Shown: positions 34,686 to 46,360 of the stretch, piece by piece
Layout of the letters: every line of letters begins with the position of its first letter
Numbering within the stretch: the stretch's first letter is position 1
DNA from: Akanthomyces muscarius
Taxonomy: Eukaryota; Ascomycota; Sordariomycetes; Hypocreales; Cordycipitaceae
Assembly: GCF_028009165.1 (NCBI RefSeq)
Contig: NC_079244.1
Coordinates: 248,001-312,000 of the forward strand
DNA length: 64,000 nucleotides
Direction: 5' to 3'
The notes under the pieces: model-generated
Told to the model about the DNA's origin: nothing
Databases searched by the model: none
What the model saw: the letters and a program-made list of their open reading frames with translations, nothing else
Made by a program: the position numbers and the translations under genes

Positions 34686-37600
34686 TTAACTCAGCAGCTC
34701 CTTGATATCCTCTATCCGCTGCACCTTCTTCTCTTCATCACTCATCATGCCCAGCGACGTCGCGATAAACTTCTTCCTCTCCTGGATCCTCAGCATCCTC
34801 TCCTCGACGCTCTCCTTGACAATGAAGCGTTTCACCTGCACCGCGTCCTCCTGGCCCAGGCGGTGCACGCGATCAATCGCCTGCGCCTCGACCGCGAAGC
34901 TCCACCACGGGTCCATCATGAAGACGCGCCCCGCGCTCGTCAGGTTGAGCCCGACGCCGCCGGCGCGGAGGCTGATGAGCAGCACCATGAAGCCCTTTCT
35001 CTCCGTAAACTCGTTCAGGACCGCCGCGCGCGCCTTTTGCGCCATGCTGCCGTCGAGACGCAGGAACTTGACGTTGGCGCGGGTGAGGGCCGGCTCGATG
35101 AGGCTGAGAAACGAGGTAAACTGCGAAAAGACGACGGACTTCATGGCCGGGTGGTCTTTGCGCAGACGGCGCAGCTCGCTGATGAGGGCGGCGATTTTGG
35201 AAGACGAGGACGTCATGCCGAGGCGCTGGAGGCTGATGCGCGGCTTGCCGGTCGAGGGGTCGACCTCGTCGTCGTGGCGGACGACTTCGAAGAGGTCGCG
35301 CGCGCTGAGCGGCGCGCGGCAGCTGAAGCACTTGGGCACCACGCCGCGGTCCGTCTCGTGCGTCATAAAGTCGACGAGGCAATTTTTGCACGCAGAGTGC
35401 CAGCACCCCGTGACGGTCTGGTCGTTCATGGGCTCCTCGAAGCAAAACGGGCACTCCTTGTCCGACTCGTCGCGGATCTCGCTCAGCGCGTTGACGCCAT
35501 AGGCCTGGTTGTCCTTGGACGCTTCGTCGACGACGGCGGTGAAGTGCTGGATGAGATTCTCCAGATCCATGTCGTCGGCAAATCCCGTGTTGGCGTCTGC
35601 TGCGGCGCCGGCTACTTCCTCATCCGCCACGATGTCCTTGTTTCGCACCAGAATCGGATGGCAGCAAGATTGTCGCAGGCGTAGAATCTGGGCGAAAATA
35701 GTGGTAAAGGCTTTCATGACCGTTCCGGCCTCCATGTTCTTGTTGAATGTTCGTTTCGCTCGGTTAAAAATGTAATCGTAGACGTCTCTCTCCGTTTTAG
35801 AGAGTTCGACTTCCACTACGTCAACTTGTTTGGGCGGCAATGGTACCAATGGCTGCCCGTCTGGCGTCTTCATGTCCTTCGTGCGGCGCATGACCAGCGG
35901 CTCCAGCACAGTCTGCACGACGTTGAGCGCCCGGACAAAATCGCCAGACTCAAACGGTACAGTAATAAAGGTTTTCCAAAACGAAAAGTTGTTCCACGGC
36001 TCGACACCAAGGAACCGTACCAGACTGAACAAGTCCTCTAGCTTATTCACGATGGGTGTGCCAGTTAGTACCCAGCGATGTGTTGAAGAAATCTCATAGC
36101 AGGCCCTCGCGGTTTTGGACGATCGGTTTTTAATGTGATGCGCCTCATCGAGTATGATGCGGAAGAAGTTCAGTGAAAATATGCCATTATGGAAACTCTT
36201 GTCACCATTCTTCGCGGCAATGGCGCTGAATTCAGATAGAATGACGCCGTAACTGGTAATGACCACATCTGGCGCCATTGACGCATTGGAACTGCTGCAC
36301 AGTGCTTGCAGGTTATTCGTCTTTTCGTTGCCGTAGTAAAGCTCAATCTTGATGGTGCCTTCTTTTGAAGCTTTTTCAGCTTCACTCTGCCATTGTGATA
36401 GCAAAGACATAGGGGCGACCACCAGTGTAGTGCACGGTGCGTCCACCATGACGGCAGAAGAAGAACCGAGGCGCTGAAGCTGATTTACCGTCGCAATGCC
36501 TCCATGAGAAGCGCGCGCTTGGCGTGCAACCTCTGACTTGTGGGAGTGCACCAGACTGAGCATCTGAATTGTTTTCCCGAGACCCATTTCGTCGGCGAGG
36601 ACACCGCCCAAGCAGTGTTGCTCTTGGACAGGAAATTCCAGTGACAGATCGCCAGAGTACGGGTTGACGTAAAACTTCGTAATTTCGCTTACCGCGGGCA
36701 AATCTTTGTCGTCGTGGTCCTTAACAGGCCAAACGTATTCTTCCCAAAGTGGATGCATGGACGGTTTCCTGTTGCTGCGCGTGTCCTTTTCCTTGGCTAT
36801 CATCCAGTGCAGAGATTGCTTCTGGTATGGGCGGAGCATCATGTTGAAAGTATCAGCCGGCTCTGCTTCTGGCGTACCAAAGTCAAAGGACTGTGCCTTT
36901 TTATATAGGGCGTCAAGTTGGCCTTGCTCGAGTTCTTTGCCCTCCTCAGCATCATCTGACGCCGGCGAGTCTGAACCCTTGGTAGCACTGAGCTTTTTCT
37001 GCTCAGCTTGTTTCTCTTCGTCCATCTCTGCCGCTTTCAATAGGCCTTGGCGACCGTCTTGAGCGGCCGCGTTGGCCACAGTCGGCTGTAGGCCAATCTC
37101 CTGAAAGAGTCTGACGAGCGCCACTTGTCGCAGACGTAGGTTCTTTTCATCTGTGGTTTCTGTCTGCTCGAAAAATGCCTGTGGACGATCATCGGCAAGC
37201 TGAAAGCCGCGATTATAAAAGGCAGAGTTAAGCAGAAAGCATTTGAGCTGAAGGAATATTGTGTCGTTTGTCCGTAATCTGTCTGGCGCGTAGACGACGC
37301 TTCCTTCAAATTTGCAAATTTTCTGATCAATGAGTGTTGACACCCAGTTTGCCGTATCCTTGGCAAGCCGCCCGATTTCCATACCACTATCATTCGTGAA
37401 GCGTACGATGACGTCAACTCGACGCGAGGCCGCCGTATTGTTTCGCACCGGAGTGACCGGAACGCCTAACTTTGCCTTGGTTTTTGGAGGCGCCGGCGGT
37501 TTGATCTTTTGCCGCTCAATCTTGACAGTGTCGCCATGCTTTAATATATTTGTGCCGCTTCTCGTCGCCCAGCCCTCGACACCGAATGCCCCAATGTAGC

Positions 37601-38042
37601 GTGCATTAGGTATGCTGTGAAGTGTGGCTGGTGGCGCCGTTTTCGGTATAGTCGGAGTCGGTGTTCTCGAGAGTGATGATTGAATTCCCAATGGCTTCAT
37701 AAACTTCTTGTACGCGCCGTCCAAGTACATATTCACAGCACGTTCAAGGTTATTGTTGCTCTGTTGGCGCAGAACGGCGAGTACATCGTCGGCCACCTTG
37801 TCGCCAACAAAGGCTTCGAACGTGTCGACGTCGAATGAAACAGTTCCGTCGCTAGACGGGCCGTTAGAGTCGTGGCTGGCGGTCGAAGAGATGGCATTTT
37901 CCGGAGGCGTGGCGTCGGCGCCGTTTTCTGTCTTGACTCTCGAGTTGGCGTTTGGACTCAGGATCGGATCTGGAAAGTCGTCTGCATCACTGAAGAACCG
38001 CCGCTTCTTTATCGGAGGCTCTTGTGAGTTGCCAAAGTCCAT
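34686..38042 (-). CDS. RAD5: DNA repair helicase / ubiquitin ligase Rad5 (HIRAN-SNF2-RING)
   Basis: A single exon of 1118 residues from the ATG at 38042; an upstream codon in frame is GTG. Order of domains: an early basic stretch (IKKRRFF), HIRAN (about 147-270, from YIGAFGVEGWATRSG), SNF2 ATPase with Walker A ADEMGLGKT (about 484) and DEAH-type box LDEAHHIK (about 631). The C3HC4 RING (about 862-911, from CPFCFEEP to CFSCRAPL) is inserted between helicase lobes. Helicase C ends with RAGGVGLNL and RVHRLGQ (about 1030-1075). This arrangement defines Rad5/HLTF, which polyubiquitinates PCNA with Ubc13-Mms2 and remodels stalled forks. The promoter is shared with the NDUFAF6-like gene. Confidence 0.95.
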   Translation of the reverse strand: MDFGNSQEPPIKKRRFFSDADDFPDPILSPNANSRVKTENGADATPPENAISSTASHDSNGPSSDGTVSFDVDTFEAFVGDKVADDVLAVLRQQSNNNLERAVNMYLDGAYKKFMKPLGIQSSLSRTPTPTIPKTAPPATLHSIPNARYIGAFGVEGWATRSGTNILKHGDTVKIERQKIKPPAPPKTKAKLGVPVTPVRNNTAASRRVDVIVRFTNDSGMEIGRLAKDTANWVSTLIDQKICKFEGSVVYAPDRLRTNDTIFLQLKCFLLNSAFYNRGFQLADDRPQAFFEQTETTDEKNLRLRQVALVRLFQEIGLQPTVANAAAQDGRQGLLKAAEMDEEKQAEQKKLSATKGSDSPASDDAEEGKELEQGQLDALYKKAQSFDFGTPEAEPADTFNMMLRPYQKQSLHWMIAKEKDTRSNRKPSMHPLWEEYVWPVKDHDDKDLPAVSEITKFYVNPYSGDLSLEFPVQEQHCLGGVLADEMGLGKTIQMLSLVHSHKSEVARQARASHGGIATVNQLQRLGSSSAVMVDAPCTTLVVAPMSLLSQWQSEAEKASKEGTIKIELYYGNEKTNNLQALCSSSNASMAPDVVITSYGVILSEFSAIAAKNGDKSFHNGIFSLNFFRIILDEAHHIKNRSSKTARACYEISSTHRWVLTGTPIVNKLEDLFSLVRFLGVEPWNNFSFWKTFITVPFESGDFVRALNVVQTVLEPLVMRRTKDMKTPDGQPLVPLPPKQVDVVEVELSKTERDVYDYIFNRAKRTFNKNMEAGTVMKAFTTIFAQILRLRQSCCHPILVRNKDIVADEEVAGAAADANTGFADDMDLENLIQHFTAVVDEASKDNQAYGVNALSEIRDESDKECPFCFEEPMNDQTVTGCWHSACKNCLVDFMTHETDRGVVPKCFSCRAPLSARDLFEVVRHDDEVDPSTGKPRISLQRLGMTSSSSKIAALISELRRLRKDHPAMKSVVFSQFTSFLSLIEPALTRANVKFLRLDGSMAQKARAAVLNEFTERKGFMVLLISLRAGGVGLNLTSAGRVFMMDPWWSFAVEAQAIDRVHRLGQEDAVQVKRFIVKESVEERMLRIQERKKFIATSLGMMSDEEKKVQRIEDIKELLS

Positions 38043-38365
38043 GGCGTCGTCAGGCACATTGGACTCTGCACCTTTTGCTCTTTGATGGCAGTTTGCAGAT
38101 CTGAGTCGCTGCTGGGAGACGCGACGGGTAAAGTGCTTGTCGCGACTTGGCGGCGCTCTCAGGTGACCGCGTTACAGCGGGCTACAGGGGGTGGCAATTG
38201 TCACTTTAGCGGGGCAGCGCTAACTGAGCACCTGGCACTAAAGACGAAATATTTGAGCTCCAAATCAGCGGATCTTGATTTCTTGGAAATCCCATGTTGA
38301 CGATTGGCCAGCATCACCAGCCGAGACGACATCGATAGAGCCGTCTCACAGCCCTGGGTGTCTAT
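38043..38365. promoter_or_regulatory. Short bidirectional promoter of RAD5 and the NDUFAF6-like gene
   Basis: Only 323 bp separates the two start codons, so both promoters must overlap here. An ACGCGA at 38119-38124 resembles the core of the MBF site used by replication and repair genes in yeasts; the match is short. Confidence 0.45.
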
Positions 38366-39524
38366 ATGAATAGACCACGCATTCTATGCAATGGCCTAAG
38401 GCGCCTGGCCTGCAGCCCGGCCGCTCGCCGGAGCTACATTACCAAGGCAGATATTGAAGGCGCACGCCAGTACTGCGCAAAGGAATTAGAGTAGGTCGAC
38501 ATGCTTTACCTCTTCTGCTTCCGTTATGGCCGAGTCATGCTGATCCCGACGCAACAGAAAAGGCGACTACGATGCACACCTCATCCGTCGGTTCGCCCAT
38601 CCAGCGCAGGACATGTACACGGCTCTGCGCGCCCTCAACCTCGAGCTCCTTCGCCTCCCGGACATCGTCTCCAACCCGACCATTGGCCTCATGCGCATCA
38701 AGTTCTGGCAAGAGTCCATCGATAAGACCTTTGCCGGGCAGCCGCCGCGCGAGCCCATCTGCATTTTACTGCACCAGGCGCTGCTATTCATGGATCAGGT
38801 CGCCGACGCCGCGAGCAAAAAGTCAATCAAGTTCTGGATCGCGCGCCTGATCCGCACCCGCGAGAAGCACATGGACAACCGCCCCTTTGCGAGCCTGGCG
38901 ACGCTCGAGGACTATGCAGAAAACACCTACTCGACCATGATGTACGCGACGCTCGCAAGCCTGGGACTGCGGTCCATGGATGTCGACCACCTGGCCAGCC
39001 ACATTGGCAAGGCGTGCGGTATCGCCGCCGTGCTGCGCGGTGTGCCGCTGCTCGCCGCGCCTCCACAGCCCATCAAGACGCCGAGCGGCGCCGCCCCCCC
39101 GACGCGAGAGCCCGCGCTGCTGCTGCCGCTGGACATCATGGCGGAGGAGGGCGTCAAGGAGGAGGAAGTTTTTCGCGAAGGCCCCAGTGCGCCTGGCCTA
39201 CAGGACGCCATTTTCAAAGTCGCCACGCGCGCCAACGACCACCTCATCACGGCGCGGGAGATGCTGAAGCGACTGCGAGCGGGCGAGGATGCGGGCCACG
39301 ACTTTGAGCACGAGGGCGAAGGCGCACATGTGTATGATGTCGAGCAGGAGAGCGACAGGGCGAGGGACCTGCACCGAGGGTTCCGTGTGCTGCTGGAAGC
39401 GGCGCCGGCGACGTATTTCCTGGAGAGGCTGGAGCAGGCCAACTTTGACCCATTTGCGGTGAAGCCGGCTGGATGGAGACTGCCCTGGCGAGTATGGCAG
39501 ACATTGTCAAAGGAACAGCTGTAA
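38366..39524 (+). CDS. NDUFAF6: Mitochondrial complex I assembly factor, NDUFAF6-like (squalene/phytoene synthase fold)
   Basis: Two exons, 38366-38490 and 38558-39524, give 363 residues. The first exon encodes an Arg-rich mitochondrial presequence (MNRPRILCNGLRRLAC, then ARRSYIT), and splicing restores YCAKELEKGDYDAHLIRRFA. The body matches the phytoene-synthase-like fold (PF00494), including FWQESID and YAENTYSTMMY. The Asp-rich catalytic motifs of true prenyl synthases are degenerate, as in NDUFAF6. It should help assemble respiratory complex I in mitochondria. Confidence 0.88.
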
Positions 39525-39843
39525 AATAATACTTTGTACATTAACTTGCATGGCGTTGTAGGATATGGATAGATTATACATGTGAAGGGACACTGTCGGA
39601 CGCCCGCTCCTTCTAAACTTGGATACGCCGTCAACGTACGAGAAAATAATCGAATGAAGAGTTCAAAATCAAATTAGTCAATTTCGATTTCCGTTGTGCT
39701 TCTATGAAATTGTTGTAGATGTCGCGTGCTGGTTGCGCCGGCTAATCTGCGGGTCTTCTCCACGCCTGCTATTTTTCCTGTCCTTCGTCCCCTAGCTTCC
39801 GTCTTCATATACAGCGACTGAACCAGCACATCCAGTCGTCAAA
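39525..39843. promoter_or_regulatory. Promoter of the mitoribosomal protein gene
   Basis: 319 bp between tandem genes; CT-rich near 39770-39840. No further element is recognised. Confidence 0.4.
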
Positions 39844-40375
39844 ATGCTCTACGAATTAATAGCTATAGTAAGCATTCAATTCCTTTGCCGCATTCTCCTC
39901 TCCTGAAACTGACCAATTATAGGTACGGCCCGGCAACTTGACCGAGGTCAAAGAGTACGTCCCCTGCCTCCGAACCTCGACTTCGACCAGCCCTCAGCTT
40001 TCAACTGCCCGTTCGACCTTTGCGATCCGGGCTCACGTGTCTTTCGAGGCCAAATACTAACACGAAACTTCTAGAATCGCCACGACCGTCGGCTCCACCA
40101 TCCTACGTAACGGCGGCGTCGTCCGCGGCCTCGCCAACTGGGGCGTCTTCTCCCTGCCCAAGCCCGTGTCGGTGCACCAGATGAAGCACCACCACGGCCA
40201 CTACTTTGTCATGCGCTACGACGCCTCGGCCAAGCTGCACAGCGAGGTCCGCAGCGTCATGCGCCTCGAGCCGCGCATGATCCGCGCCGCCCACGTCAAG
40301 CTCGGCGACGGCAAGCTCGAGACCCTCTCGCGCTTCGGTGCGCCCAAGTGGCGGACAGACGCCGGCGAGGCGTAG
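39844..40375 (+). CDS. MRP17: Mitochondrial small-subunit ribosomal protein bS6m
   Basis: Three exons, 39844-39867, 39923-39954 and 40075-40375, give 118 residues. The first two exons are only 24 and 32 nt, and splicing gives MLYELIAIVRPGNLTEVKE. That is the strand-turn start of S6 proteins (MYEL... in bacteria). GVFSLPKPVSVHQMKHHHGHYF is the central block and the C-terminus is short, as in fungal Mrp17. It is part of the mitoribosome small subunit. Confidence 0.9.
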
Positions 40376-41107
40376 CGAGCATACCGCCTATAAGAATAGA
40401 AACACACACGAGAATTATTTGAGCCCGATCCAGCTTCGGTATGGATGGACTGACGCGGGAGAGCGCTGTGTCGTCTAGACGGATGCGCTGCCACATTGTC
40501 CCGACACGGGCGGATACGACTCGACAAGACGGATCTGGGCATGTACAACATAAAAGTTGAAACTAGAGGCGCCGAGCAAAATGGCCAACGAAGCCATGCT
40601 CTGGTGACCGATGTACAAATACACTACAAGGGGGACGTACGGATAGCATAGAGAAATCCACCTGGCATTCACGAGCAACAAGGTTCTGCTACCCTCCTGC
40701 TCCTCACGTTTCAGAATGGATTAAATGTCGAAGTCTTGGGTTGTGAAATTATGCCTCCAAGTCTAATCATAATCTCGTTGCCTAGGCGCCAGTTGATACA
40801 GCAGCCTCGGACTGGGCGCTGACTCTAAAGTCATGCAATGCTAATTCAATCGTGCCGCTCGTATTTAAAATAGTCATGTATCATCTTTCTTGCCCTCTCC
40901 GGTATGACAGTCTCCTCCGGATATCAAAGTTGGGCAAACCCATTGCGTCCTCTCACCAAACATGAGAACATCATGTTCAGCCGCGATTGAGGATGCCATC
41001 ACCGTGAAAAGCGTTCGAAGATGTCATCGCTTGAGTCGTTTGTTACGGATCGGCGTTTCGGCCGCTTCTGTTGGCAAATTACGTTTCGGGAGCGCGTAGG
41101 TCGGCCT
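40376..41107. other. Convergent region between bS6m and DCN1
   Basis: 732 bp between two gene ends. Only short frames; nothing supported. Confidence 0.5.
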
Positions 41108-43037
41108 CTATGCGTCATCAACCTCCATCTGCTCAGACTTGCCCTCAGACTTGCCGACGCCGTTGGCCTTGCACCACGCAACAAAGTCGTCAATCACGCT
41201 CGGCCAGGCACCTTCTTCACTGTAGAAGGTCAGGGAGTCGTCCTGGATGCTCTTGAAGGCAAACTCGAGAGCCATGTTCCACATGTCGCGGTTGACAGAA
41301 CGAGTCCATTTCTCGGCCAAGAATTTCTTCCACAGCGCCAACCAGTCGCGGTGCTCATTCTTCCATTCCATGCCAGGAGGGGCAAAGAGCATGTCCCAGT
41401 AGACGAGAGCGTTTTCGAGACTCAGAGCCTTTTGGTCCTTTTCGCGACCAGCGACAAAGGCGTACCTGTACACCTGCTTAAACAGAGCGGCGTCCTTCGG
41501 CAATGTCTTAATGAGCTTGCGGACGTACTTGGCGTGGTCCTTATGCGAAGCGTTCACGCTTTGCATGTCAGCACAGAAGAGTTAGACTGGTGCGATGCAG
41601 CTTACCGGCTTGCTTTCCATCCCTCAACATAGCCCTTGCGCGAAATTTCACCAATGGTTGGCGCCTGTAGCAGGTCCAGAACGACAAACAGTTCAGCATT
41701 TTCTATGTTGACCTTGAGCTCGTTGCTCAAGTAATTCATAGTAGAGTTCAACTCAATCCGATCTACGGCGTCATTTGCGTCGTCTGGTGGCTGTTAGAAA
41801 CCTGTAGGAACAAATTTGTACTGGGTCACTTGCCTCGTAAGCTGTCAAACAAGGAGTTCAACTCAGATTCGAGGCCCGCTGAAGCCGATGACTCCTTTGC
41901 GCCACCTTGGTCTTGAAAGTAACTGTTTGAGACGTAAGCAGATGCTCGAAAACGGCTGTTGAGAAACTTTGCAAAAATTTGCCTCCACTTGGACGCAATC
42001 TGAGATGCCGATATATCACGACTGCTGTACGAGGCGCATGTACCATGAATCCTTGTCGGATGTGAGGTCATCGGAGCTGCTGTGGTCCCATTTCCGCCTC
42101 GACGGGAGCAGTGACTGGAATTTGCAGTGTAATTGCCGCCGCACTCCTTTCAAGCCCATTATCGTAGAACACAGCTGGCCAGCCGCTGCATCAGTGTTCG
42201 GGTAAGCTTATAACCAGGGTGGAGATGTACTGATGATGCAGGTGAAGGTGTATTGCTGTCGGCTCCTTGGGACAAAATTATGATGCAAAATGTGGAAAAG
42301 AGGACGACAGTAGCAGGATATGGATGGTGGTGATGGGCAAAAGGACGGATCGGCATCGCGCAAGCGTCGTGGCATTTGATTCTCTGTTTCAAGCCGTCGG
42401 GCGGTGCTCGGCCGTATTTTGAGAGATGTCTAGCAACACTCCACCAATGGCCCGCTGGCATTGGTCCAGCGGTGTCGAGCGTGCTCAGCGGTGCTCCAGC
42501 GCTATTGCAACGTCTATGCCCGATGCATGCGCCTGCAGACAGACTGGCCTATGCAATGCCAGAGGCGCGGCACGGACGTGATTGGCACCGGTGCTGTCGT
42601 GTTGTGCCAGAGATGGCATGTGTAATACAATGGGGTTCGGCAACGCAGAATCTCCGACCCGACGTTTGCAACATCGAGCAGCCGCGGGTTTGGACCATAG
42701 AAAAAAATGCCAAAACTTACTCATCTACAGCTTCGTTAACCTTGTAGCCGGCGCCCTTGATATACTGCAGGACATCAGTTAGCTTTCTGTCGCTCTTTTA
42801 CGGCTCCACGGTTCGCGGTTCGAATGGCTGCTCGCCCACACGGGCGGTACCAGCACCCGTTATGATTCAACGATCGGAGAAAACCCCGCTGTCTCAAATC
42901 GCTGTACGCAGCAAGCAGAGCACAGTGGGATCGATTGTCTGGGTCGGGCATACTTTAGTAGCGACTCTCTCACTCGCTCCTGTGAAGTTCGTGAACGAGC
43001 TGACCATGGCCCGGAGCTGCGCACTACTGGGAGGCAT
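41108..43037 (-). CDS. DCN1: Defective-in-cullin-neddylation protein 1 (Dcn1)
   Basis: Five exons, 43037-42954, 42764-42721, 41922-41834, 41783-41606 and 41558-41108, give 281 residues. The N-terminus MPPSSAQLRAMVSSFTNFTG starts a UBA-like domain, completed by YIKGAGYKVNEAVD and YFQDQGG across the junctions. The potentiating-neddylation domain (about 80-260, PF03556) includes ENALVYWDMLF, the DAD-type patch region and FAFKSIQDD. Dcn1 promotes Nedd8/Rub1 transfer to cullins. Intron 2 (42720-41923) is 798 nt, far longer than any other here, and intron 3 is GC-AG. Confidence 0.92.
41784..41833 (-). other. GC-AG intron 3 of DCN1
   Basis: Donor CGAG/GCAAGT, branch-like TTCTAACAG, acceptor CCACCAG/AC, 50 nt. 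It joins DSLR to DDANDAVD in frame. The donor matches the classic GC consensus G/GCAAGT exactly. Confidence 0.8.
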
Positions 43038-43918
43038 GGTGACAACAGCAGAGCGACTCTAAATGTGCGTATCGGTTCGGGATCGGCTGATGGCGACGCT
43101 CGAGATCTCGACGGTCGACTGTGGTGGCAAACAAAGCTTGTAGTCCTTCGTGGCGGTTGTTGCGCACAGGGAAGGACTGGGCGGCACAGCACGAGCTGAG
43201 GCGGAGCGGTCGCGCAGCAAAGATGCTCTAAAAGAAGGACGGCGTGGTAGAGCAAAAAAGGCCGTCCAGGAGCTTGCCGCGTCGCAAAGAAGCAAAAGGA
43301 CGAGCGTCACAAGTTTTCTCTGGTGGCTTGGGTGAATTTGGGCGAGATGGTGGAAGAGGTAGAGGGGCATGTGGGGTAGCAGCTTCACCACGGTGAGGCA
43401 GGTACCTGTGTCATACAGGTAGCGTGGGAATAGTACCTACAGCGCGGTGGTGCGGCTCTGTCCCGGTTCCTCTTGTAGCAATCAGGCCGATTATTTTCCA
43501 ATAAAGATAATAGTAATACGAAGGCCATTAAATGTCACGTATGGCAGTGCTCAGCCCGTTTATGCGTTTCTAACTTCTCCCAGACAGCCCTTGCAGCTTC
43601 CGCGACACTGACCGCGGCAGAAACCCAGGGCCAGTACCGGCCTCCGGAAGCTCCCTGCAGAGTTTTAGGCTAAGTTATCGGCAAGCTCTAAATTCCAAAA
43701 TCAAGCTGTCATTTTGGTCGGTAAATATCTGATTCTAATCTGCACACTCAACACCGACTAACAATACCTACAGTGGGGCGGCGGTCTGTCTGCCTGCGGC
43801 GCCGTGTGGGGCCGTGTGTCCTCCAAACGCGTCCACCAGCTCGCGGTGTCGCATGCAACTTTGTCGACTCCCAAAGATTCCCGGCGGTGCCAGTAAACAG
43901 CCTGGTCAGCGGCACAAC
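43038..43918. promoter_or_regulatory. Bidirectional promoter of DCN1 and the Rad4/Dpb11 gene
   Basis: 881 bp between divergent start codons with no supported gene. A perfect ACGCGT (MluI box) lies at 43827-43832. Confidence 0.5.
43827..43832. promoter_or_regulatory. MluI cell-cycle box (ACGCGT)
   Basis: The palindrome ACGCGT sits about 87 bp before the ATG of the BRCT replication gene. In yeasts this is the MBF site driving G1/S genes, so its position in front of a replication-initiation gene is sensible; one hexamer alone is weak evidence. Confidence 0.35.
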
Positions 43919-46360
43919 ATGTCTTCGAATATTTCTACCGATGATGATTACTCCTTAGACCCGACCCAGCCTCTGCGTGACATTGTTGTTTGCTGCACCA
44001 GCATTCCCACCGAGCAGCGGGTACGACCTTGACTGTATTTATTGACGATGACATGGACTGACAGGGTTTAGACCGATATCGACCAAAAGGTTGGCGAGCT
44101 TGGAGGGGTGCATAAATATGATCTCACGCCTGATGTCACGCATCTCATTGTCGGCGACTATGACACGCCAAAGTACCGTCATGTCGCTCGAGAACGACCC
44201 GATATAAAGGCCATGGACGCCGCATGGATGGACGAAATTGCAGAGCTATGGAGGTTTGACCATGCAATCAATCTACGGCAACTGGAAGAGAAATACAAGT
44301 TGCGGCCTCTGGATAAATGCGGCCGTGAGCCGCGAGCGGAAGACAACCCGACCCCGGAGCAAGACTCTTTACTCGTATGCCTTACTGGCTTTGGCGACCA
44401 ACGCGACCAGATCGCAGAACGCATCACAACCAACGGGGCTCGATACACTGGCGATTTGACTAGAAAGTGCACGCATCTGATTGTCAGCGCACCTGAAGGC
44501 AAAAAGTTTACCGCGGCGAGAGCCTGGGGCGTTCGCACCGTAACTCTGGCTTGGCTTGACCAGAGCATTGAGCGTGGCATGATTCTGGACGAGGCCAAAT
44601 TCGATCCGCTACTCCCAGCGGAAGAACAAGGCGTCGATGCGTGGGTCAAGAAAGATCCGCGCAGGAAGTCCTCTGGCAAGCGATCTAGATCATCCGGCTC
44701 GACGGTACCCGAAGACGGCGTTCGAAAGCTGCGCAAGACGGCTAGCATGAAACTCAACACACAGCGAAATAATCTTTGGGATAACATTCTTGGACGCTCC
44801 GATTCAAAGGAATACTCATTCAGCGAGGGACGCGCTGAGGCCCCGTCTGCCGTGCCGGAAAAGCCAGCTCTGGCACAACCAGATGGAATCTTCGCTAACT
44901 GCCTATTCTTCATCCACGGCTTCCGCTCTCAGCAGACAGACATCTTACGTCAGACAATAAAGTCTCTAGATGGCACGATTGTGGCGTCTCTCGAGGAGGC
45001 TGCCGTCTCACTAACAGCAGAACCGTGCTGGCGCTTCCTCATCGTGCCCCAAAACTCGCAGCCCGATGCACATCCACAATCGCAACATAATAATCTGCAC
45101 ATTGTTACCGAATTTTATATTGAACGCTGCCTACAAAATAAGCAATTCTTTCACCCCGACGATCACGCTCTAGGGCGGCCATTTCCGTCGTTTCCTATTC
45201 CTGGGTTCAGCTCCTTGACTATCTGCAGCTCGGCGTTTACTGGACTCGAGCTCAACCAGGTTGCTCGAAGCATAAAGCAACTTGGTGCGACATTCGAAGA
45301 AAATTTCCGCAAAGACACCAGTCTTCTGGTATGTCCCTCGCTTGAATCCATGCGCAAAGATAAATTGCGATATGCCGTGGAATGGGGCGTTCCGATTGTA
45401 TCAGCAGAGTGGTTATGGGAATGCATCAATACTGGGTTCAAAGTCCCACCTGAGGATTTTATCTTTCCGGCGCTGAGGGCACGGTACGCCAACAGAGCCG
45501 GGCAGGGCACCAAAACGGGGAAAGAACAAGAAACAGCACAACCCAAGCCAACGACAAAACCCAGCGCATCGCGCCCACCCGGAGGAGCGGGCATGGACCC
45601 AACGGCATTCGACAGAGATACTCCCGAGAGGCCACGGACTAAGATGAGAAGCGCGCGGCATGAGGAATCAACAACATCGGCCGACTTTGCCACGGCACTT
45701 TCACACCCAGAACCGACTCGACGCCAAGCCACGCCGCTATCTGAACTGTCATCAGCGTCGGTGAACAAGTCGCCGTCCCCAACCAAGACGCTTGCCGCAC
45801 AGCTCCCACGACACAAGTCTGACCCGACTGGGAATGTCGAAAACGAAAAGCAGCCGGCGGATAGATTGCCATCTGCGCCGCCAGCCGTCCGCCGCGACGC
45901 TAGCCCTGACGAAGGCAGGAACCAAAAGGAGCGAGATGATGATCGACGTGCTCTACGAGCTGCAGAAAGGCAGCAGCTTACATCCCAGTTTATGAGCGTG
46001 CTGCAAAAGCCCGAGGGCCAACCGGCTCTGGACATGGATTTGGCCGCCGCGGGAACGGCGCCGAGCCACCGGCCGCGCAAGCGCCAAATTCTCGGCCGTG
46101 CAATCAGCAACGTATCTAATGCCAGCAGCGGTAGCGGACCCGCGCCAGAGTCATTACGGTCGGCGTCTGCGATTGGCGTCGAGGCAGAAGATGGCTTCAG
46201 CGAGGAGCGTCAGCCACCGGCAACCCAGCTGGAGTATGGTGATCCCGACGCGCAGAAGCGCAAGGCCCAGCTCATGAGCCGCATGATGGAGCAGCCTGTG
46301 GGTGGTGACGAGCAAGCATCAGCCGCGACGGAAGGGAGGACGCTTAGGAAGCGAACTTGA
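43919..46360 (+). CDS. rad4: Four-BRCT replication/checkpoint scaffold (Rad4/Cut5, Dpb11, TopBP1 homologue)
   Basis: Two exons, 43919-44020 and 44072-46360, give 796 residues. BRCT1 (about 20-105) and BRCT2 (about 118-205; LLVCLTGFGDQRDQIAERI ... VRTVTLAWLDQSI) form a first pair. BRCT3 (about 300-400) and BRCT4 (about 405-495; LTICSSAFTGLELNQVARSI ... PIVSAEWLWECI) form a second. The remaining 300 residues are disordered and rich in Ser, Pro and charge, ending RTLRKRT. This layout is that of S. pombe Rad4, which bridges CDK-phosphorylated Sld3/Sld2-type proteins at origins and activates Rad3/ATR signalling. Confidence 0.9.

Noticed and set aside
34641..35684. 347-codon plus-strand open frame
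   Set aside because: Antisense to the C-terminal part of RAD5, with the composition of a complementary strand; no start context or domain.
42376..42747. Open frames within the large DCN1 intron
   Set aside because: They overlap a secure exon antisense or lack motifs; not evidence of a nested gene.
45163..46110. 315-codon minus-strand open frame
   Set aside because: Antisense to the disordered tail of the BRCT protein; Ser/Arg-rich artefact.
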